A DNA stretch of 64,000 bases from Schaalia turicensis ACS-279-V-Col4 (GCF_000296505.1 NZ_JH815208.1:319003-383002); one strand, 5' to 3'; counted from the stretch's first letter, positions 18,581 to 27,779 are shown. Translations and numbers: made by a program. Notes: generated by a model not told the origin, from the sequence alone.

Positions 18581-18652
18581 CATCACGTTAGCAGGTTGGA
18601 CGCGGTTTCAGAGCGCTCGTCTGCATCTGTCCACCGGTGTTTATCCGATTGT

Positions 18653-20323
18653 TCAGCCCTCGTCATGGATGCGCCTAGTGTCGAAGACATACGCTTGAGA
18701 GGTCGTCTGCTCGGTCAAACCGAGCGATTCGATCCGATGTTCTTCCCATTCTTTAACCTCGGTAAGCCCCGGCTCATTTTGGCGATTCTCAATATCTCCT
18801 AGCAGGTTACGGTAGGTTCCAATGTCGTGCGCAACCAGATTCTGTCCCTGTTTTTCGGCCGGGATGTACGTTTGCCCATCAAAGTGAACGGTTGTCACTC
18901 CTTGGGAAGTCGCTCCCCCGTCGAGTGCTGGCACCAGGTCTCTGGTGTTCTCTAATGCGAGGACGTGGACGTGCGAAGGAGTCTGCGATCCGCCAATCGG
19001 GGACCCCGCTGTCAGGGCTGATACGACGTGGTAGTTCTGGTTCACGTCGCTACTGGTCGCCAGTTGAGCGGCAATAATGCCTCCTTGCGAATGACCAACG
19101 AATTCGACGGGTTCATCCGCTTTGATTCCAGCCATTTTCATCGCCTCTAGGACCGCGCGTGATTGGTCGGATTCGCGCCCTGCTACCCCCTCAAAATTGG
19201 TGAGCATATCCTGCGGGTTACTTCCCCCGACGCTCCACTTCTGAGTACCTCGAATGACGACTGACCAGGACGAACGTGTTCGTGATCCACCCGGCGATGA
19301 CGCATCGGAGGGAATCGGAGTGCTGTGTCGGATGATCTTGATTTGCCCTTCTTCGCCTCCTGAATTCAGTCCTGAAAGTGACTCCAACAGTTGTGATGGT
19401 TTCCGCGGAGTTTCAACCGTGGAAATAGGAGTAGGGGTGCTCATTGCAGGTCGAGTATCGGGGGTAGAAGGGGTGACCACGCGCTGAGTCGGATGCGAAC
19501 GGATCGCACCAACCCCCTGCCCCACTCTACCGACGATCGACAGAACGGAGAGCGCGAAAGGCGTATGCGGACTCGCCGCTAATATGGGAGCGAATCCTTC
19601 TTTCACTGCTTTGATAATCCGATGTCCTCTGCCGGCTCCCGACGAGGAGCCTGTCTGAATTTCCACGCCCGTGACATTTCCGAAGAACAGTGCACCAATT
19701 CCGGACGACCACGATGCGGCGTACCCGGCGACCTGCTTCGTTGAGCTTCCGGGCACACCGCGCCGAGCGCCGAAAAGATGCAGAACGCCGAAGGAGAACG
19801 CGTCAAGATCGCGTTCAAAACGAAGTGCCGTTAAACCATCTGAGCGCCCGAACATGAACGCCAGGATCGCTGATAGGACATCAAGGTTCCGCGAGCGCAC
19901 ATCCCATGTGTTTTCCCTTAGCCACTGTGCAATCATCGGAAAGCCCGGTGCAGGCTCTTTGAGGTTCGGCTGCGAAAGATTCAGGTTGAAGATGGGACTG
20001 TCGTTGTGGGTTGATGACAAAAGCGCAACCGCTCGCGAGTCTGCGCCCGAATAGATGGCTGCACAGTAGGCGATCGAGTCGGCGAATGCGGACAGTTTGG
20101 CGCGAAGATACGTCATCAACGAGGCCACTTCTTCTATCGCACTAACAGCCGTGTATGCGGTGGGGCTGAGCCCGATACCCAGGCGTGCATGATCCTGAGC
20201 CGACCGAGTGGAAGCGATCAATGCGGATAGCGACTCTTCACTCTTGCGAAGCCGGGTACATGCCATGATCAACGCATCCGTGTCAACGTGCGTTGGCCCG
20301 CTTGTCACAACAATTCTGTTCAT
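18653..20323 (-). CDS. Alpha/beta hydrolase with helical N-terminal domain
   Basis: Lipase-like serine hydrolase of 556 residues. The C-terminal domain has the nucleophile S412 in VEFVGHSQGGIIAAQLA, an oxyanion-region strand VVIRGTQKW, acidic residue candidates in LENTRDLVPALDG, and H in NLVAHDIGTYRNLL. The first 300 residues are mostly helical and unrecognised. They start with a hairpin-like segment (ACTRLRKSEESLSALIAS..., AAIYSGADSRAVALL) that resembles WXG100/ESX-substrate organisation. No signal peptide is evident. ATG 20323 lies one base past the stop of the upstream WXG-type gene, so the two form an operon. The open frame reaches 20365 but this start fits the junction. The hydrolase at 30862-32358 is related. 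Function unknown; secretion is only a guess. Confidence 0.7.
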   Translation of the reverse strand: MNRIVVTSGPTHVDTDALIMACTRLRKSEESLSALIASTRSAQDHARLGIGLSPTAYTAVSAIEEVASLMTYLRAKLSAFADSIAYCAAIYSGADSRAVALLSSTHNDSPIFNLNLSQPNLKEPAPGFPMIAQWLRENTWDVRSRNLDVLSAILAFMFGRSDGLTALRFERDLDAFSFGVLHLFGARRGVPGSSTKQVAGYAASWSSGIGALFFGNVTGVEIQTGSSSGAGRGHRIIKAVKEGFAPILAASPHTPFALSVLSIVGRVGQGVGAIRSHPTQRVVTPSTPDTRPAMSTPTPISTVETPRKPSQLLESLSGLNSGGEEGQIKIIRHSTPIPSDASSPGGSRTRSSWSVVIRGTQKWSVGGSNPQDMLTNFEGVAGRESDQSRAVLEAMKMAGIKADEPVEFVGHSQGGIIAAQLATSSDVNQNYHVVSALTAGSPIGGSQTPSHVHVLALENTRDLVPALDGGATSQGVTTVHFDGQTYIPAEKQGQNLVAHDIGTYRNLLGDIENRQNEPGLTEVKEWEEHRIESLGLTEQTTSQAYVFDTRRIHDEG

Positions 20324-20324
20324 G

Positions 20325-20669
20325 TCAGAACACACCTGATGACTCAGAGAACGTATGCGAAGCAAAAGAGGCAGGCGTATATGCGCCCAGCGATAACGGA
20401 TTTGTTGTTTGTCCGGGCATCAGAACAACGCTGGCTAGCTGACACTCAGCAATCGCCGTGTCGAGTGCTAAAAGCGCATCATCTCCCGAGTCCATGACCA
20501 CTCCGAGCTGTCCTAAAAGCACCAAGAGGTCATCTCGAGCTGCATCTGCAGCTCCACCCTGCCAGTCTTCGAAGCGCTCACATGCAACGTCGCCGTGTAT
20601 GTCTTCAAGCACTTTGCATACGCTCCGCATTGATTCGCGAGCGACCTGCATATTGCCTACTTCATCCAC
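20325..20669 (-). CDS. WXG100-like small helical protein
   Basis: A 114-residue protein with the shape of ESX/WXG100 proteins: helix, W36-Q37-G38 turn (FEDWQGGAADAARDDLLVLL), second helix, then a Ser/Thr/Pro-rich tail. GTG 20669 is chosen because GGAAGGAGG lies four bases ahead; the frame extends to 20732 without a better start. WXG proteins are usually dimeric and exported by type VII systems, but no EccC/EssC ATPase lies in the window. It is coupled to the alpha/beta hydrolase, perhaps as its partner (inference). A chance WQG motif remains possible. Confidence 0.6.
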   Translation of the reverse strand: MDEVGNMQVARESMRSVCKVLEDIHGDVACERFEDWQGGAADAARDDLLVLLGQLGVVMDSGDDALLALDTAIAECQLASVVLMPGQTTNPLSLGAYTPASFASHTFSESSGVF

Positions 20670-20809
20670 GGATCCTCCTTCCACTCCCCACGCTAGAAGG
20701 ACAGTGACAACGAGGAAAATCGAGGGAAGCAAAATTGTGGATAACCAATTTCAGGGACGAGCACCTGTGGATATCCTCGTAACAATTGCAGCCCCTAAGG
20801 AGTAACACC

Positions 20810-21580
20810 GTGGAAACGTTCCGGAAAACCGACCATCGGCCTCAGAAGATCTCCTATGAAGTGACAGCGCTCTTATGGCTCGCGGATGCGGGCGATCAGG
20901 CAACGCGGATTGTTCCCGTGCTCGATTACGGGAAGACCTGGCTCGAAGAGCCAGTCCTGTCTCGCATCGAAGCAACCCCGCGAATGGCTGAGGAATTTGG
21001 ACGAGCCCTGGCGTATACGCACGCAGCGGGCGCGCCTCATTTAGGCGCTCCACCGCCCGGGCATACAACCGACGGGTGGATGGGTGAAGCTCCATTGCCT
21101 CTCTTAGCCGATGGGGGCAGCGCATCTTGGGGACAGTACTACGCCAAATACCGGGTTGAGCCCTATATTGACTGCCCAGCTTTTAGCCAGACAGACCGCG
21201 AGCGCCTGCATCAATTCGCTGAAAAACTCGCATCCGGGGTGTTTGATCATGACCAACCCGCTCTTGTCCGTTCCGGGGAAGTATCTCGACTTCATGGAGA
21301 TCTGTGGAGCGGAAACGTCATGTGGACACCCGATGGTGTAACCCTTATTGATCCAGCAGCCCAAGGGGGTCACGGCGAAGAAGACTTGGCGATGCTCGGT
21401 GTTTTTGGTTGCCCTCATCTGGAAACAATCCGCGATGCGTACGCCGAAGCGTCACCTCTTCAGGATGGCTGGCGCGAACGCATCGGGCTTCACAGTCTTC
21501 ATATTCTGATCATTCACGCCTATCTTTTTGGCGTGTCCTACCGGTCAGATGTGATGCAGATAGTGAAGAAATACGGCTAG
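20810..21580 (+). CDS. Fructosamine kinase family protein
   Basis: Predicted cytosolic ketosamine-3-kinase, which phosphorylates glycated amines for deglycation or handles a related small substrate. The 256 residues match actinobacterial members: FRKTDHRPQKISYEVTALLWLA, GRALAYTHAAGAPHLGAPP, WGQYYAKYRVEPYI, the catalytic loop LHGDLWSGNVMW and metal-binding LIDPAAQGGHGEEDLAML. GTG 20810 is supported by AAGGAG seven bases upstream. It is divergent from the WXG/hydrolase operon with a 140-base shared promoter region, and convergent with the acyltransferase. Confidence 0.9.
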   Translation: METFRKTDHRPQKISYEVTALLWLADAGDQATRIVPVLDYGKTWLEEPVLSRIEATPRMAEEFGRALAYTHAAGAPHLGAPPPGHTTDGWMGEAPLPLLADGGSASWGQYYAKYRVEPYIDCPAFSQTDRERLHQFAEKLASGVFDHDQPALVRSGEVSRLHGDLWSGNVMWTPDGVTLIDPAAQGGHGEEDLAMLGVFGCPHLETIRDAYAEASPLQDGWRERIGLHSLHILIIHAYLFGVSYRSDVMQIVKKYG

Positions 21581-21628
21581 TACAACAGGTGGGAGCCCCT
21601 CCGGGTCGAACACGTGCCACGTGCTGAA

Positions 21629-23713
21629 TCAGTACGCCGCTTGTGCTCCGAATTGAGAATCCGTTTCGGCACTCGCTTCACTGTCGCGCAGGGAGATCTG
21701 AAGGGCCTCGTTCAGAGCACTCCGGATTGCTTCAACGTAAATCTGGTGCCCCTGATCCGTTGCCGGGTGCACGGAGTCTCCGGCAAGATCCTCGGGGTGA
21801 CGGGAAATGGGGTTCGCCCAATCGGCCGCGAACACGTTCCGGTAGCGCGTTGCTGCACGCCAAATCGTGTCATTCGACGGTGGGATCCACGTTGTGCGAG
21901 CAGGACCGAATGCAGTGACCAGGATGAGCTTTCTCTCTGGCCCGATCTGGGCAACAAGTGCGTCAATCTGGTCGTCTGTCACGACATTATTCGTTGCCAG
22001 TGAGATGACGACGTATTCGCGAAGCAAGCCCTGCGCGTTCAAAGAATCGATGATGGGACCAGCAGCAAGAACAGAACGCGAGACCTCGGCATCAACGTAG
22101 ACACCCGGGAATGCTTCGCTGAGCGCAGCCGAAGAACCCAGGGTGACCGAGTCGCCAATAATCGTGATTTCTTCGCCAGTGACCTGTGGCTGCGTGTAGT
22201 CGTAGCGGCGGATGAACTCTGGTTCGCCACTTTGTGCGCCAGACTGTGCGTCGCTTTGGGTCTCGCTCTGCGACTGGTCGCCCGACGAGGCCGCATCCGC
22301 GGACTGCGAGCCGGACGTCATCGCATCGCTGGCAGGAGCCGACATTGCTCCCTGTTCAATGGCAATTTGAGCGCTCGACTGATTCGGCGAGAACCAAAGT
22401 GCAACCGCAAACAGGGAGGCAATCACCAGTACAATCACGGCGATGACGATGCGTACTTTTCCAGTGAATGTCAGAAAACCTGACCACACGATACGGCACC
22501 ACTGAAGGAAGCCGACGCGACGAATTGGAGTCTCAATAAACCTGTACGACAGCGCGGCGAAAAGAACCGATGCCACTGACACGAGCGTTGCCGACATTGA
22601 CAGACTCATCTGGGGAGCCACGTAGAAAGCGAGCACCCACAACGGCCAATGCCACAGGTAGATTCCGTAGGATCGTTCTCCCAGCCACACCAGGGGACCT
22701 AGTTCAAGCACCTTGCGAAGCAGGCGGGCAGTCCCGGCGTAGGACACGTCGGGAAGCAAGCCACGGATAGTGAACGCCGTCGCCAAAGACACGATGACCA
22801 TGCCCCACGGGTACATGAAAGACTCCGGCAACACGGTCATCAGGAACATCGTGGCAAAGAATGAGATGACGCCGAAGAAGCCTATATATCCGGCATGTTT
22901 GGCGCGTTCATCGACCATTTGCATGGCGTTGGGGACGGCGAATGCGAGGGCCGCGCCGATCATCAGACCCCACAGGTGAGTGTCTGTTCCCATGTATGCG
23001 CGCGAAAGGTCTTGGCCGACTAGGACAGCGTGCCATGCGGTCGATGCTCCGCCGATTCCAAGAGCGATCCAGATTCTGAGGTGTTTCGGTAGCCGAACCA
23101 GAAGAAGGAGGATCAGTGGCCAGATGACGTAGAACTGCTGTTCAACGGCGAATGACCATGCGTTGGTCAGGAGCAGTGGCGACTGTTGCTCGAAGTAAGA
23201 GGCGCCGGAGATGATTTCAAGCCAGTTGTACGTGCCGGTGAGCACGCCGACGACTTGGCGAGGGAGCGCAACTAGCGCATCCGTCCCGCTGAGCAGAGCA
23301 AGGATTCCCGCACCAATACACGTCGTGACCGCCGCCGGGACAAGACGCCTGAAACGTCGAATCCAGAAATGACCGATCCCAAGTGAACCAGTTGAATCCA
23401 ATCGGTCTATCAGCAACAAGGTGATGAGGAAGCCCGATAGGACGAAGAAAATGTCGACGCCCGCGAACCCGGCTTTCGCATACTGCGGGAGCAGGTGATA
23501 GACCAGAACAAACATCGCTGCGATGCCACGAATGCCGTCGAGTCCCTGCAAGCGTCGTCGAGTTGTCAGAGTTGGCGTCGGTTCCGATGGGGTGGACGAG
23601 GCCGCGCCTACTGACGAATCCCCTTCGTTATCCGAGTGCGCGGACTGAAAACCACCACCGGATTGACCGGAGGATTCAAAAGCACTCGGGCTCGGAGTAT
23701 GGGGGTTCGTCAC
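21629..23713 (-). CDS. OafA/YrhL-type acyltransferase with SGNH domain
   Basis: Membrane O-acyltransferase that probably acetylates a cell-surface glycan. The 694 residues comprise an acyltransferase-3 domain with about ten membrane helices (catalytic-region motif LQGLDGIRGIAAMFVLVYHL, FFVLSGFLIT, WSFAVEQQFYVIWPLIL, LWHWPLWVLAFY). A Ser/Gln-rich linker follows, then an extracytoplasmic SGNH domain (ITIIGDSVTLGSSAA; SLATNNVV; DSVHPATDQGHQIY). The start is uncertain: GTG 23713 sits seven bases after a TAAAAT -10-like box, as in leaderless transcripts, while in-frame starts at 23752 and 23764 lack a ribosome site. Confidence 0.92.
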   Translation of the reverse strand: MTNPHTPSPSAFESSGQSGGGFQSAHSDNEGDSSVGAASSTPSEPTPTLTTRRRLQGLDGIRGIAAMFVLVYHLLPQYAKAGFAGVDIFFVLSGFLITLLLIDRLDSTGSLGIGHFWIRRFRRLVPAAVTTCIGAGILALLSGTDALVALPRQVVGVLTGTYNWLEIISGASYFEQQSPLLLTNAWSFAVEQQFYVIWPLILLLLVRLPKHLRIWIALGIGGASTAWHAVLVGQDLSRAYMGTDTHLWGLMIGAALAFAVPNAMQMVDERAKHAGYIGFFGVISFFATMFLMTVLPESFMYPWGMVIVSLATAFTIRGLLPDVSYAGTARLLRKVLELGPLVWLGERSYGIYLWHWPLWVLAFYVAPQMSLSMSATLVSVASVLFAALSYRFIETPIRRVGFLQWCRIVWSGFLTFTGKVRIVIAVIVLVIASLFAVALWFSPNQSSAQIAIEQGAMSAPASDAMTSGSQSADAASSGDQSQSETQSDAQSGAQSGEPEFIRRYDYTQPQVTGEEITIIGDSVTLGSSAALSEAFPGVYVDAEVSRSVLAAGPIIDSLNAQGLLREYVVISLATNNVVTDDQIDALVAQIGPERKLILVTAFGPARTTWIPPSNDTIWRAATRYRNVFAADWANPISRHPEDLAGDSVHPATDQGHQIYVEAIRSALNEALQISLRDSEASAETDSQFGAQAAY

Positions 23714-23927
23714 GCCCAAGATTTTAGAGTATCCACCATCGGGACACCCCATCGGGTGACGCACCTCAAAAGGTCAGACCCTCTCACGTTGAGTGGCCTC
23801 ATCCCCTATCGACCTGCGAATACACTGTCCCGCTGACTATTCACGCGCACCCGAATATGTCCGGCATCATCACTTTCGTTACGCAACACCGTTTCTTAAC
23901 CACGCGCCAACATGAAAAGATGACACT

Positions 23928-25397
23928 ATGAGCGCAAACTGGATTTCCCTTTTCTCTACCGATCATGGTTACGCCGATCTGGCAGCATCTGGCGAACCTT
24001 TGTCTCCGCTTGACGGCCGCTACCGCGCAGCCGTTGCACCTCTTGCGAATTACCTGTCCGAAGCCGGCTTGAATCGTGCGCGCATACACGTCGAGATTGA
24101 GTGGCTGATCCACCTGCTCGACAACACCGTCCTTCCTGGCGCGCCGACCCTGACCGACGCTGAACGCGACTACCTGCGCGCACTGCCCCGCGATTTTTCC
24201 GCCGACCACATCAAACGTCTCGGCGAATTCGAGGCCGTCACCCGTCACGACGTGAAGGCCGTCGAGTACCTGATCCGCGAGCACCTGGAGAAGGCCACCG
24301 GGGTCCTCGGCCCCGATTCCTCGCTTCCGCACCTGCGCGAGGTCGTCCACATTTTCTGCACCTCGGAAGACATCAACAACCTCGCCTACGCGCTCACCAT
24401 CAAGGCTGGCATCGAGCAGGTGTGGCTGCCCGCCGCCCGCGAACTGCAGGCTCGACTGCTGCGCCTCGCTGAAGCCGGCGCAGACGCTCCGATGCTGGCA
24501 CACACGCACGGTCAGCCTGCAACGCCCGTCACCATGGGCAAGGAAATGGCCGTGTTTGCCCACCGTTTCGCTCGTCAGCTGGCACGCATCGAAAACACCG
24601 AATACTTGGGCAAGATCAACGGCGCCACGGGAACTTGGGCAGCGCACGTCGTTTCCGTCCCGAACGCTGATTGGCCGGTCCTCGCTCGCAACTTCGTCGA
24701 AGGTTTGGGCCTGACCTGGAATCCGCTGACCACACAGATCGAATCTCACGACTGGCAAGCAGAGCTCTACTCCGATGTTGCGCGCGCCGGACGTATCGCA
24801 CACAACCTGGCAACCGACTGCTGGACCTACATTTCGATGGGCTACTTCCACCAGAACCTCGCAGCCCAGGGCTCCACCGGTTCGTCGACTATGCCCCACA
24901 AGGTGAACCCGATTCGCTTCGAGAATGCCGAAGCGAACCTGGAAGTCTCGTGCGCACTGCTCGATTCCTTGGCATCGACGCTGGTCACCTCGCGTATGCA
25001 GCGTGACCTGACCGACTCGACGACCCAGCGCAATATCGGTGTTGGCCTTGGGCACTCGATCCTCGCGTTCTTCAACCTGGTTCGTGGCCTTGACGGCATC
25101 GACATTGACGTTAACCGTATGGCTGCCGACCTGGATGCGAACTGGGAAGTTCTCGGCGAAGCGGTTCAGCAGGTCATGCGCACCGCGTCGATCGCCGGCG
25201 CGACCGGAATGACGAACCCGTACGAGCGCCTGAAGGAGCTGACCCGTGGCCACGAGGTCGGGGCCACCGAAATGCGTGAGTTTATCGCCGGCCTTGGGTT
25301 GCCCGCTAAAGAAGAAGCCCGCCTTTGTGCTCTCACACCCGCAACCTACATCGGTCTGTCGACCGAAATGGCACACTGGGTGAACGACGAACGCTGA
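23928..25397 (+). CDS. purB: Adenylosuccinate lyase
   Basis: Catalyses two fumarate-releasing steps in purine synthesis (SAICAR to AICAR, adenylosuccinate to AMP). The 489-residue protein belongs to the longer E. coli-type PurB group. LSPLDGRYRAAVAPL opens it, LAHTHGQPATPVTMGKE carries the conserved histidine, and GSSTMPHKVNPIRFENAEANL is the fumarase-superfamily signature. Stand-alone transcription is suggested by the strong terminator just behind it. Confidence 0.97.
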   Translation: MSANWISLFSTDHGYADLAASGEPLSPLDGRYRAAVAPLANYLSEAGLNRARIHVEIEWLIHLLDNTVLPGAPTLTDAERDYLRALPRDFSADHIKRLGEFEAVTRHDVKAVEYLIREHLEKATGVLGPDSSLPHLREVVHIFCTSEDINNLAYALTIKAGIEQVWLPAARELQARLLRLAEAGADAPMLAHTHGQPATPVTMGKEMAVFAHRFARQLARIENTEYLGKINGATGTWAAHVVSVPNADWPVLARNFVEGLGLTWNPLTTQIESHDWQAELYSDVARAGRIAHNLATDCWTYISMGYFHQNLAAQGSTGSSTMPHKVNPIRFENAEANLEVSCALLDSLASTLVTSRMQRDLTDSTTQRNIGVGLGHSILAFFNLVRGLDGIDIDVNRMAADLDANWEVLGEAVQQVMRTASIAGATGMTNPYERLKELTRGHEVGATEMREFIAGLGLPAKEEARLCALTPATYIGLSTEMAHWVNDER

Positions 25398-25413
25398 TCC
25401 GACTGATCGCATT

Positions 25414-25454
25414 AGTTTCGGGAGTGAGCAATCTGCTCACTCCCGAAACTTTTA
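25414..25454 (+). terminator. purB terminator
   Basis: AGTTTCGGGAGTGAGCA and its exact complement, 17-bp stem, 3-base loop, then TTTT. Located 17 bases after the purB stop. Confidence 0.93.
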
Positions 25455-25539
25455 CACCTTGACCTTTGAATCGATGCGCTAGCGACTGGGCGCGATCGAA
25501 ACAATCAGGACACGGAACTCGAATCTTCCGAGACCACCA

Positions 25540-25990
25540 CTCCCGGGTGAAAAATCTTATAGCAATATCAACTTTTACAAAAGCTAAGTTTTATAGTCGT
25601 TCGGCCGGACTGTTAATCCTATAATTTTAGACTTAGATCACTTACCATATTTCTTCTCCAACTTCTCAATATCAGAGATATCAACCCACTCTTCAGAAAA
25701 TCCACATTTACAACATACATATCTTTCTACTAAAATAGAAGACAGAGTAGTTAGACCTATAGGAATATTATTCCCTGCACCATAAGCTCCAACTTTACCT
25801 GGTATAAATAAAATATTGTCACTTCCACACTTTGGGCATTTGCCGGATTTTTTCATAAGATTTTGCCTCCTAAAATTCTACTTTCTATTACTTTACTTTC
25901 GCATTTTTAGATTAATTTTATAATTCATTCCAAAAAGCCTACTAATTTATATTTTATTTCTCTAGTAGAGGGCTTGAAACCCAGTATCCA
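25540..25990. mobile_element. AT-rich foreign insert
   Basis: Base composition drops abruptly to roughly 30% GC from about 25540 to 25990, between GC-rich purB and the DMT transporter. Poly-A/T runs and a Firmicute-style ribosome site (AGGAGG) occur. It contains one small gene (25638-25856). No transposase, terminal inverted repeat or clear target duplication is visible, so the mode of entry is unknown; labelling it mobile is an inference from composition. Confidence 0.55.
25638..25856 (-). CDS. Small zinc-ribbon protein of Firmicute type
   Basis: A 72-residue protein with two CxxC pairs (KCPKCGSDN and CCKCGFSEEWVD), that is, a single zinc ribbon. Between them is IPGKVGAYGAGNNIPIGLTTLSS. This layout, CPKCGS...G.GNNIP.G...CC.CGFSEEW, matches a small conserved hypothetical protein I know from Clostridia and related Firmicutes; no function is established. 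AGGAGG lies nine bases before the ATG. Codons are strongly A/T-ending, unlike all neighbours. Recent transfer is the simplest reading. Confidence 0.8.
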   Translation of the reverse strand: MKKSGKCPKCGSDNILFIPGKVGAYGAGNNIPIGLTTLSSILVERYVCCKCGFSEEWVDISDIEKLEKKYGK

Positions 25991-26015
25991 CCGTTGCTAT
26001 CTGCCGTTGTCATAA

Positions 26016-26900
26016 TTATGACACGAGACCCTCATCTGCGGTCGAAGACTTCCGTGGAGCGAGCTCTGCCAAGAGCATCGCGCCCACCACCAGCGAACCA
26101 CCTGCGAACAGTCGCCACGTCAAATGCTCGCCACCAAAGAGGATCGCGAAGATCGCTGCGAACACGGGCTCCGTCGTCATAATGACCGCGGCACTAGTCG
26201 CAGGAATTCTTGACTGCGCCCATGTTTGAAGTCCCACAGTTACGATGCCGGCAATGACCGCCATGTAGATCATGACCGCCCAGCCGTTGATTCCCGACGG
26301 CAGGACGATTCCACCTGGCAAGGCTGAAACACCACAGATCACACCAAGAGCAATCAGCTGAATGGCTACCAAATCAAGACCGGATTCCTGACCAGCCCAC
26401 TGATCAAGAAGCACAATATGAACGGCAAACAACACAGCCGAAATGAAGGTCAGTCCCTCACCAAGCCCGACGCTAAAACCGTTCAGAGACAAAATCGACA
26501 ACCCAGTAAACGCCAAGACCAGCGCAAACACGACGGGTTTTGAAATCGGCGTCCGGAACGCGATGAAAAGCAACAGTGGCGTCAGGATCACGTACATGCC
26601 CGTAATAAAACCGGACACCGACGCATCTGCCGTCTCCAGGCCAATCGTCTGCACGATTTGCGCCACGGCGAAGACCGTGCCCGCCATCAATCCGCGCTTC
26701 CACGTGGTGACAGAAGCTCGCAGAAGTGTGCGGCCTCGTAAAACAAAAATCACCAGCGCTGCAATGAAGAAGCGGACGCCCAGGAAGTCCAGCGTCGGAA
26801 TCGCCGTCAGGATCCCCTTGATGATGAAGAACGTCGAGCCCCAGATCGCGGTCACACAGATCAGGGCCAGCATTGCAATGGCATCAACTCGGGTTTTCAT
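26016..26900 (-). CDS. DMT-superfamily (EamA) exporter
   Basis: Inner-membrane transporter of 294 residues with two EamA repeats and about ten helices (LALICVTAIWGSTFFIIKG; AQIVQTIGLETADASVSGFITGMYVILTPLL; then GLTFISAVLFAVHIVLLDQWAG; PATSAAVIMTTEPVFAAIFAILFGGEHL). AIWGST near the N-terminus and TTEPVFAAI..IL.GE near the C-terminus are family signatures. Substrate unknown, usually metabolites or amino acids. GTG at 26903 directly precedes ATG 26900; neither has a clear ribosome site. Confidence 0.9.
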   Translation of the reverse strand: MKTRVDAIAMLALICVTAIWGSTFFIIKGILTAIPTLDFLGVRFFIAALVIFVLRGRTLLRASVTTWKRGLMAGTVFAVAQIVQTIGLETADASVSGFITGMYVILTPLLLFIAFRTPISKPVVFALVLAFTGLSILSLNGFSVGLGEGLTFISAVLFAVHIVLLDQWAGQESGLDLVAIQLIALGVICGVSALPGGIVLPSGINGWAVMIYMAVIAGIVTVGLQTWAQSRIPATSAAVIMTTEPVFAAIFAILFGGEHLTWRLFAGGSLVVGAMLLAELAPRKSSTADEGLVS

Positions 26901-27023
26901 CACGCCAGCCTAAACCAGGCGCTTGCACCGGCGCGCGCACGTCCACTTGAAGGTTCGGTATCGAAACACAACACTGCGACGAAACCACTTGCCAGGCGTT
27001 GCGCTAATTGACACCATCAATTT

Positions 27024-27755
27024 ATGACAGTGTCGCAGCAAGAACTCCTAGTGAGCCACATTTCCATGGCCAGGCTCAAGCCGTATTTGAAGCGCACGGG
27101 AGGGGACATTCCCAAAAGCCTGGAGCTATACTGTTGGCACGCCGAACTGGCGTCCGATGTTCATTTCATTCTGGGGATGACCGAAGTTTTTGTTCGCAAC
27201 GCGATGGATCGGCAACTTCAGGCGTGGAACCGCAAACAGGACCCTGAAGCGACCAGTTGGCTTCTTGAGGATCCAGCTCCCCCGCTCGATAAGCTCTCTG
27301 CTTCAAAGCGAAGCCAAGCGTTGAACTGGGCGAATAAGGAATCTAAACAAAAACCGAAGACTCACTCTCGCAAAGACCAGCCATCGCATGATGACGTCCT
27401 GTCCTGCGTCATGTTTGGAATGTGGGCGGATCTTCTTCCTCATCATGGGACAAGCACACCGTCAGATTTGGCCGGCTTGGAGGCAGAGAAGCATCGTCGC
27501 GCGTTGTGGAAACAGTGTCTGATTCACGCTTTCCCGAATGAGAAGGACCCCGACGGGTCAATCACCTACGGAAGGGTGGCGCGCCTACACAATCTGCGTA
27601 ACCGCGTTGCGCACATGGAGTTCCTGTTAGACGACGACATTGACGCGCGCATGCATGATGCCTTCAAGTTACTTGAGTCGATCGATCATCGCATTGCCGT
27701 GTGGGTCGGTTCGAAGAGCACGGTAAAAGACACCTTGAGCAGGTGCCCCATCTAA
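27024..27755 (+). CDS. Abi-like protein with HEPN-type RNase motif
   Basis: The 243-residue protein matches the actinobacterial Abi-like group: ISMARLKPYLKRTGGDIPKSLELYCWHAEL followed by GMTEVFVRNAMDRQL. Near the end, RLHNLRNRVAHMEFLL provides the Rx4H motif of HEPN ribonucleases (R-N-R-V-A-H). Family members are associated with abortive phage infection or as RNase toxins. It has no obvious antitoxin partner: neighbours are a DMT exporter (divergent) and an exonuclease (convergent). A TTGACA box lies just before the ATG, and no ribosome site is visible, so the true start may be slightly later (for example 27066). Confidence 0.75.
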   Translation: MTVSQQELLVSHISMARLKPYLKRTGGDIPKSLELYCWHAELASDVHFILGMTEVFVRNAMDRQLQAWNRKQDPEATSWLLEDPAPPLDKLSASKRSQALNWANKESKQKPKTHSRKDQPSHDDVLSCVMFGMWADLLPHHGTSTPSDLAGLEAEKHRRALWKQCLIHAFPNEKDPDGSITYGRVARLHNLRNRVAHMEFLLDDDIDARMHDAFKLLESIDHRIAVWVGSKSTVKDTLSRCPI

Positions 27756-27779
27756 GAATGCGCTGGCTGAAGGCTGTTT

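Noticed and set aside
23841-25412. 523-codon open frame opposite purB
   Set aside because: It mirrors purB exactly, has no recognisable domain and no ribosome site. Long antisense frames are expected opposite GC-rich genes with strong third-position bias.
25600-25625. tRNA-Asn gene
   Set aside because: Only an anticodon-loop-like stretch is present; acceptor, D and T arms cannot be formed.
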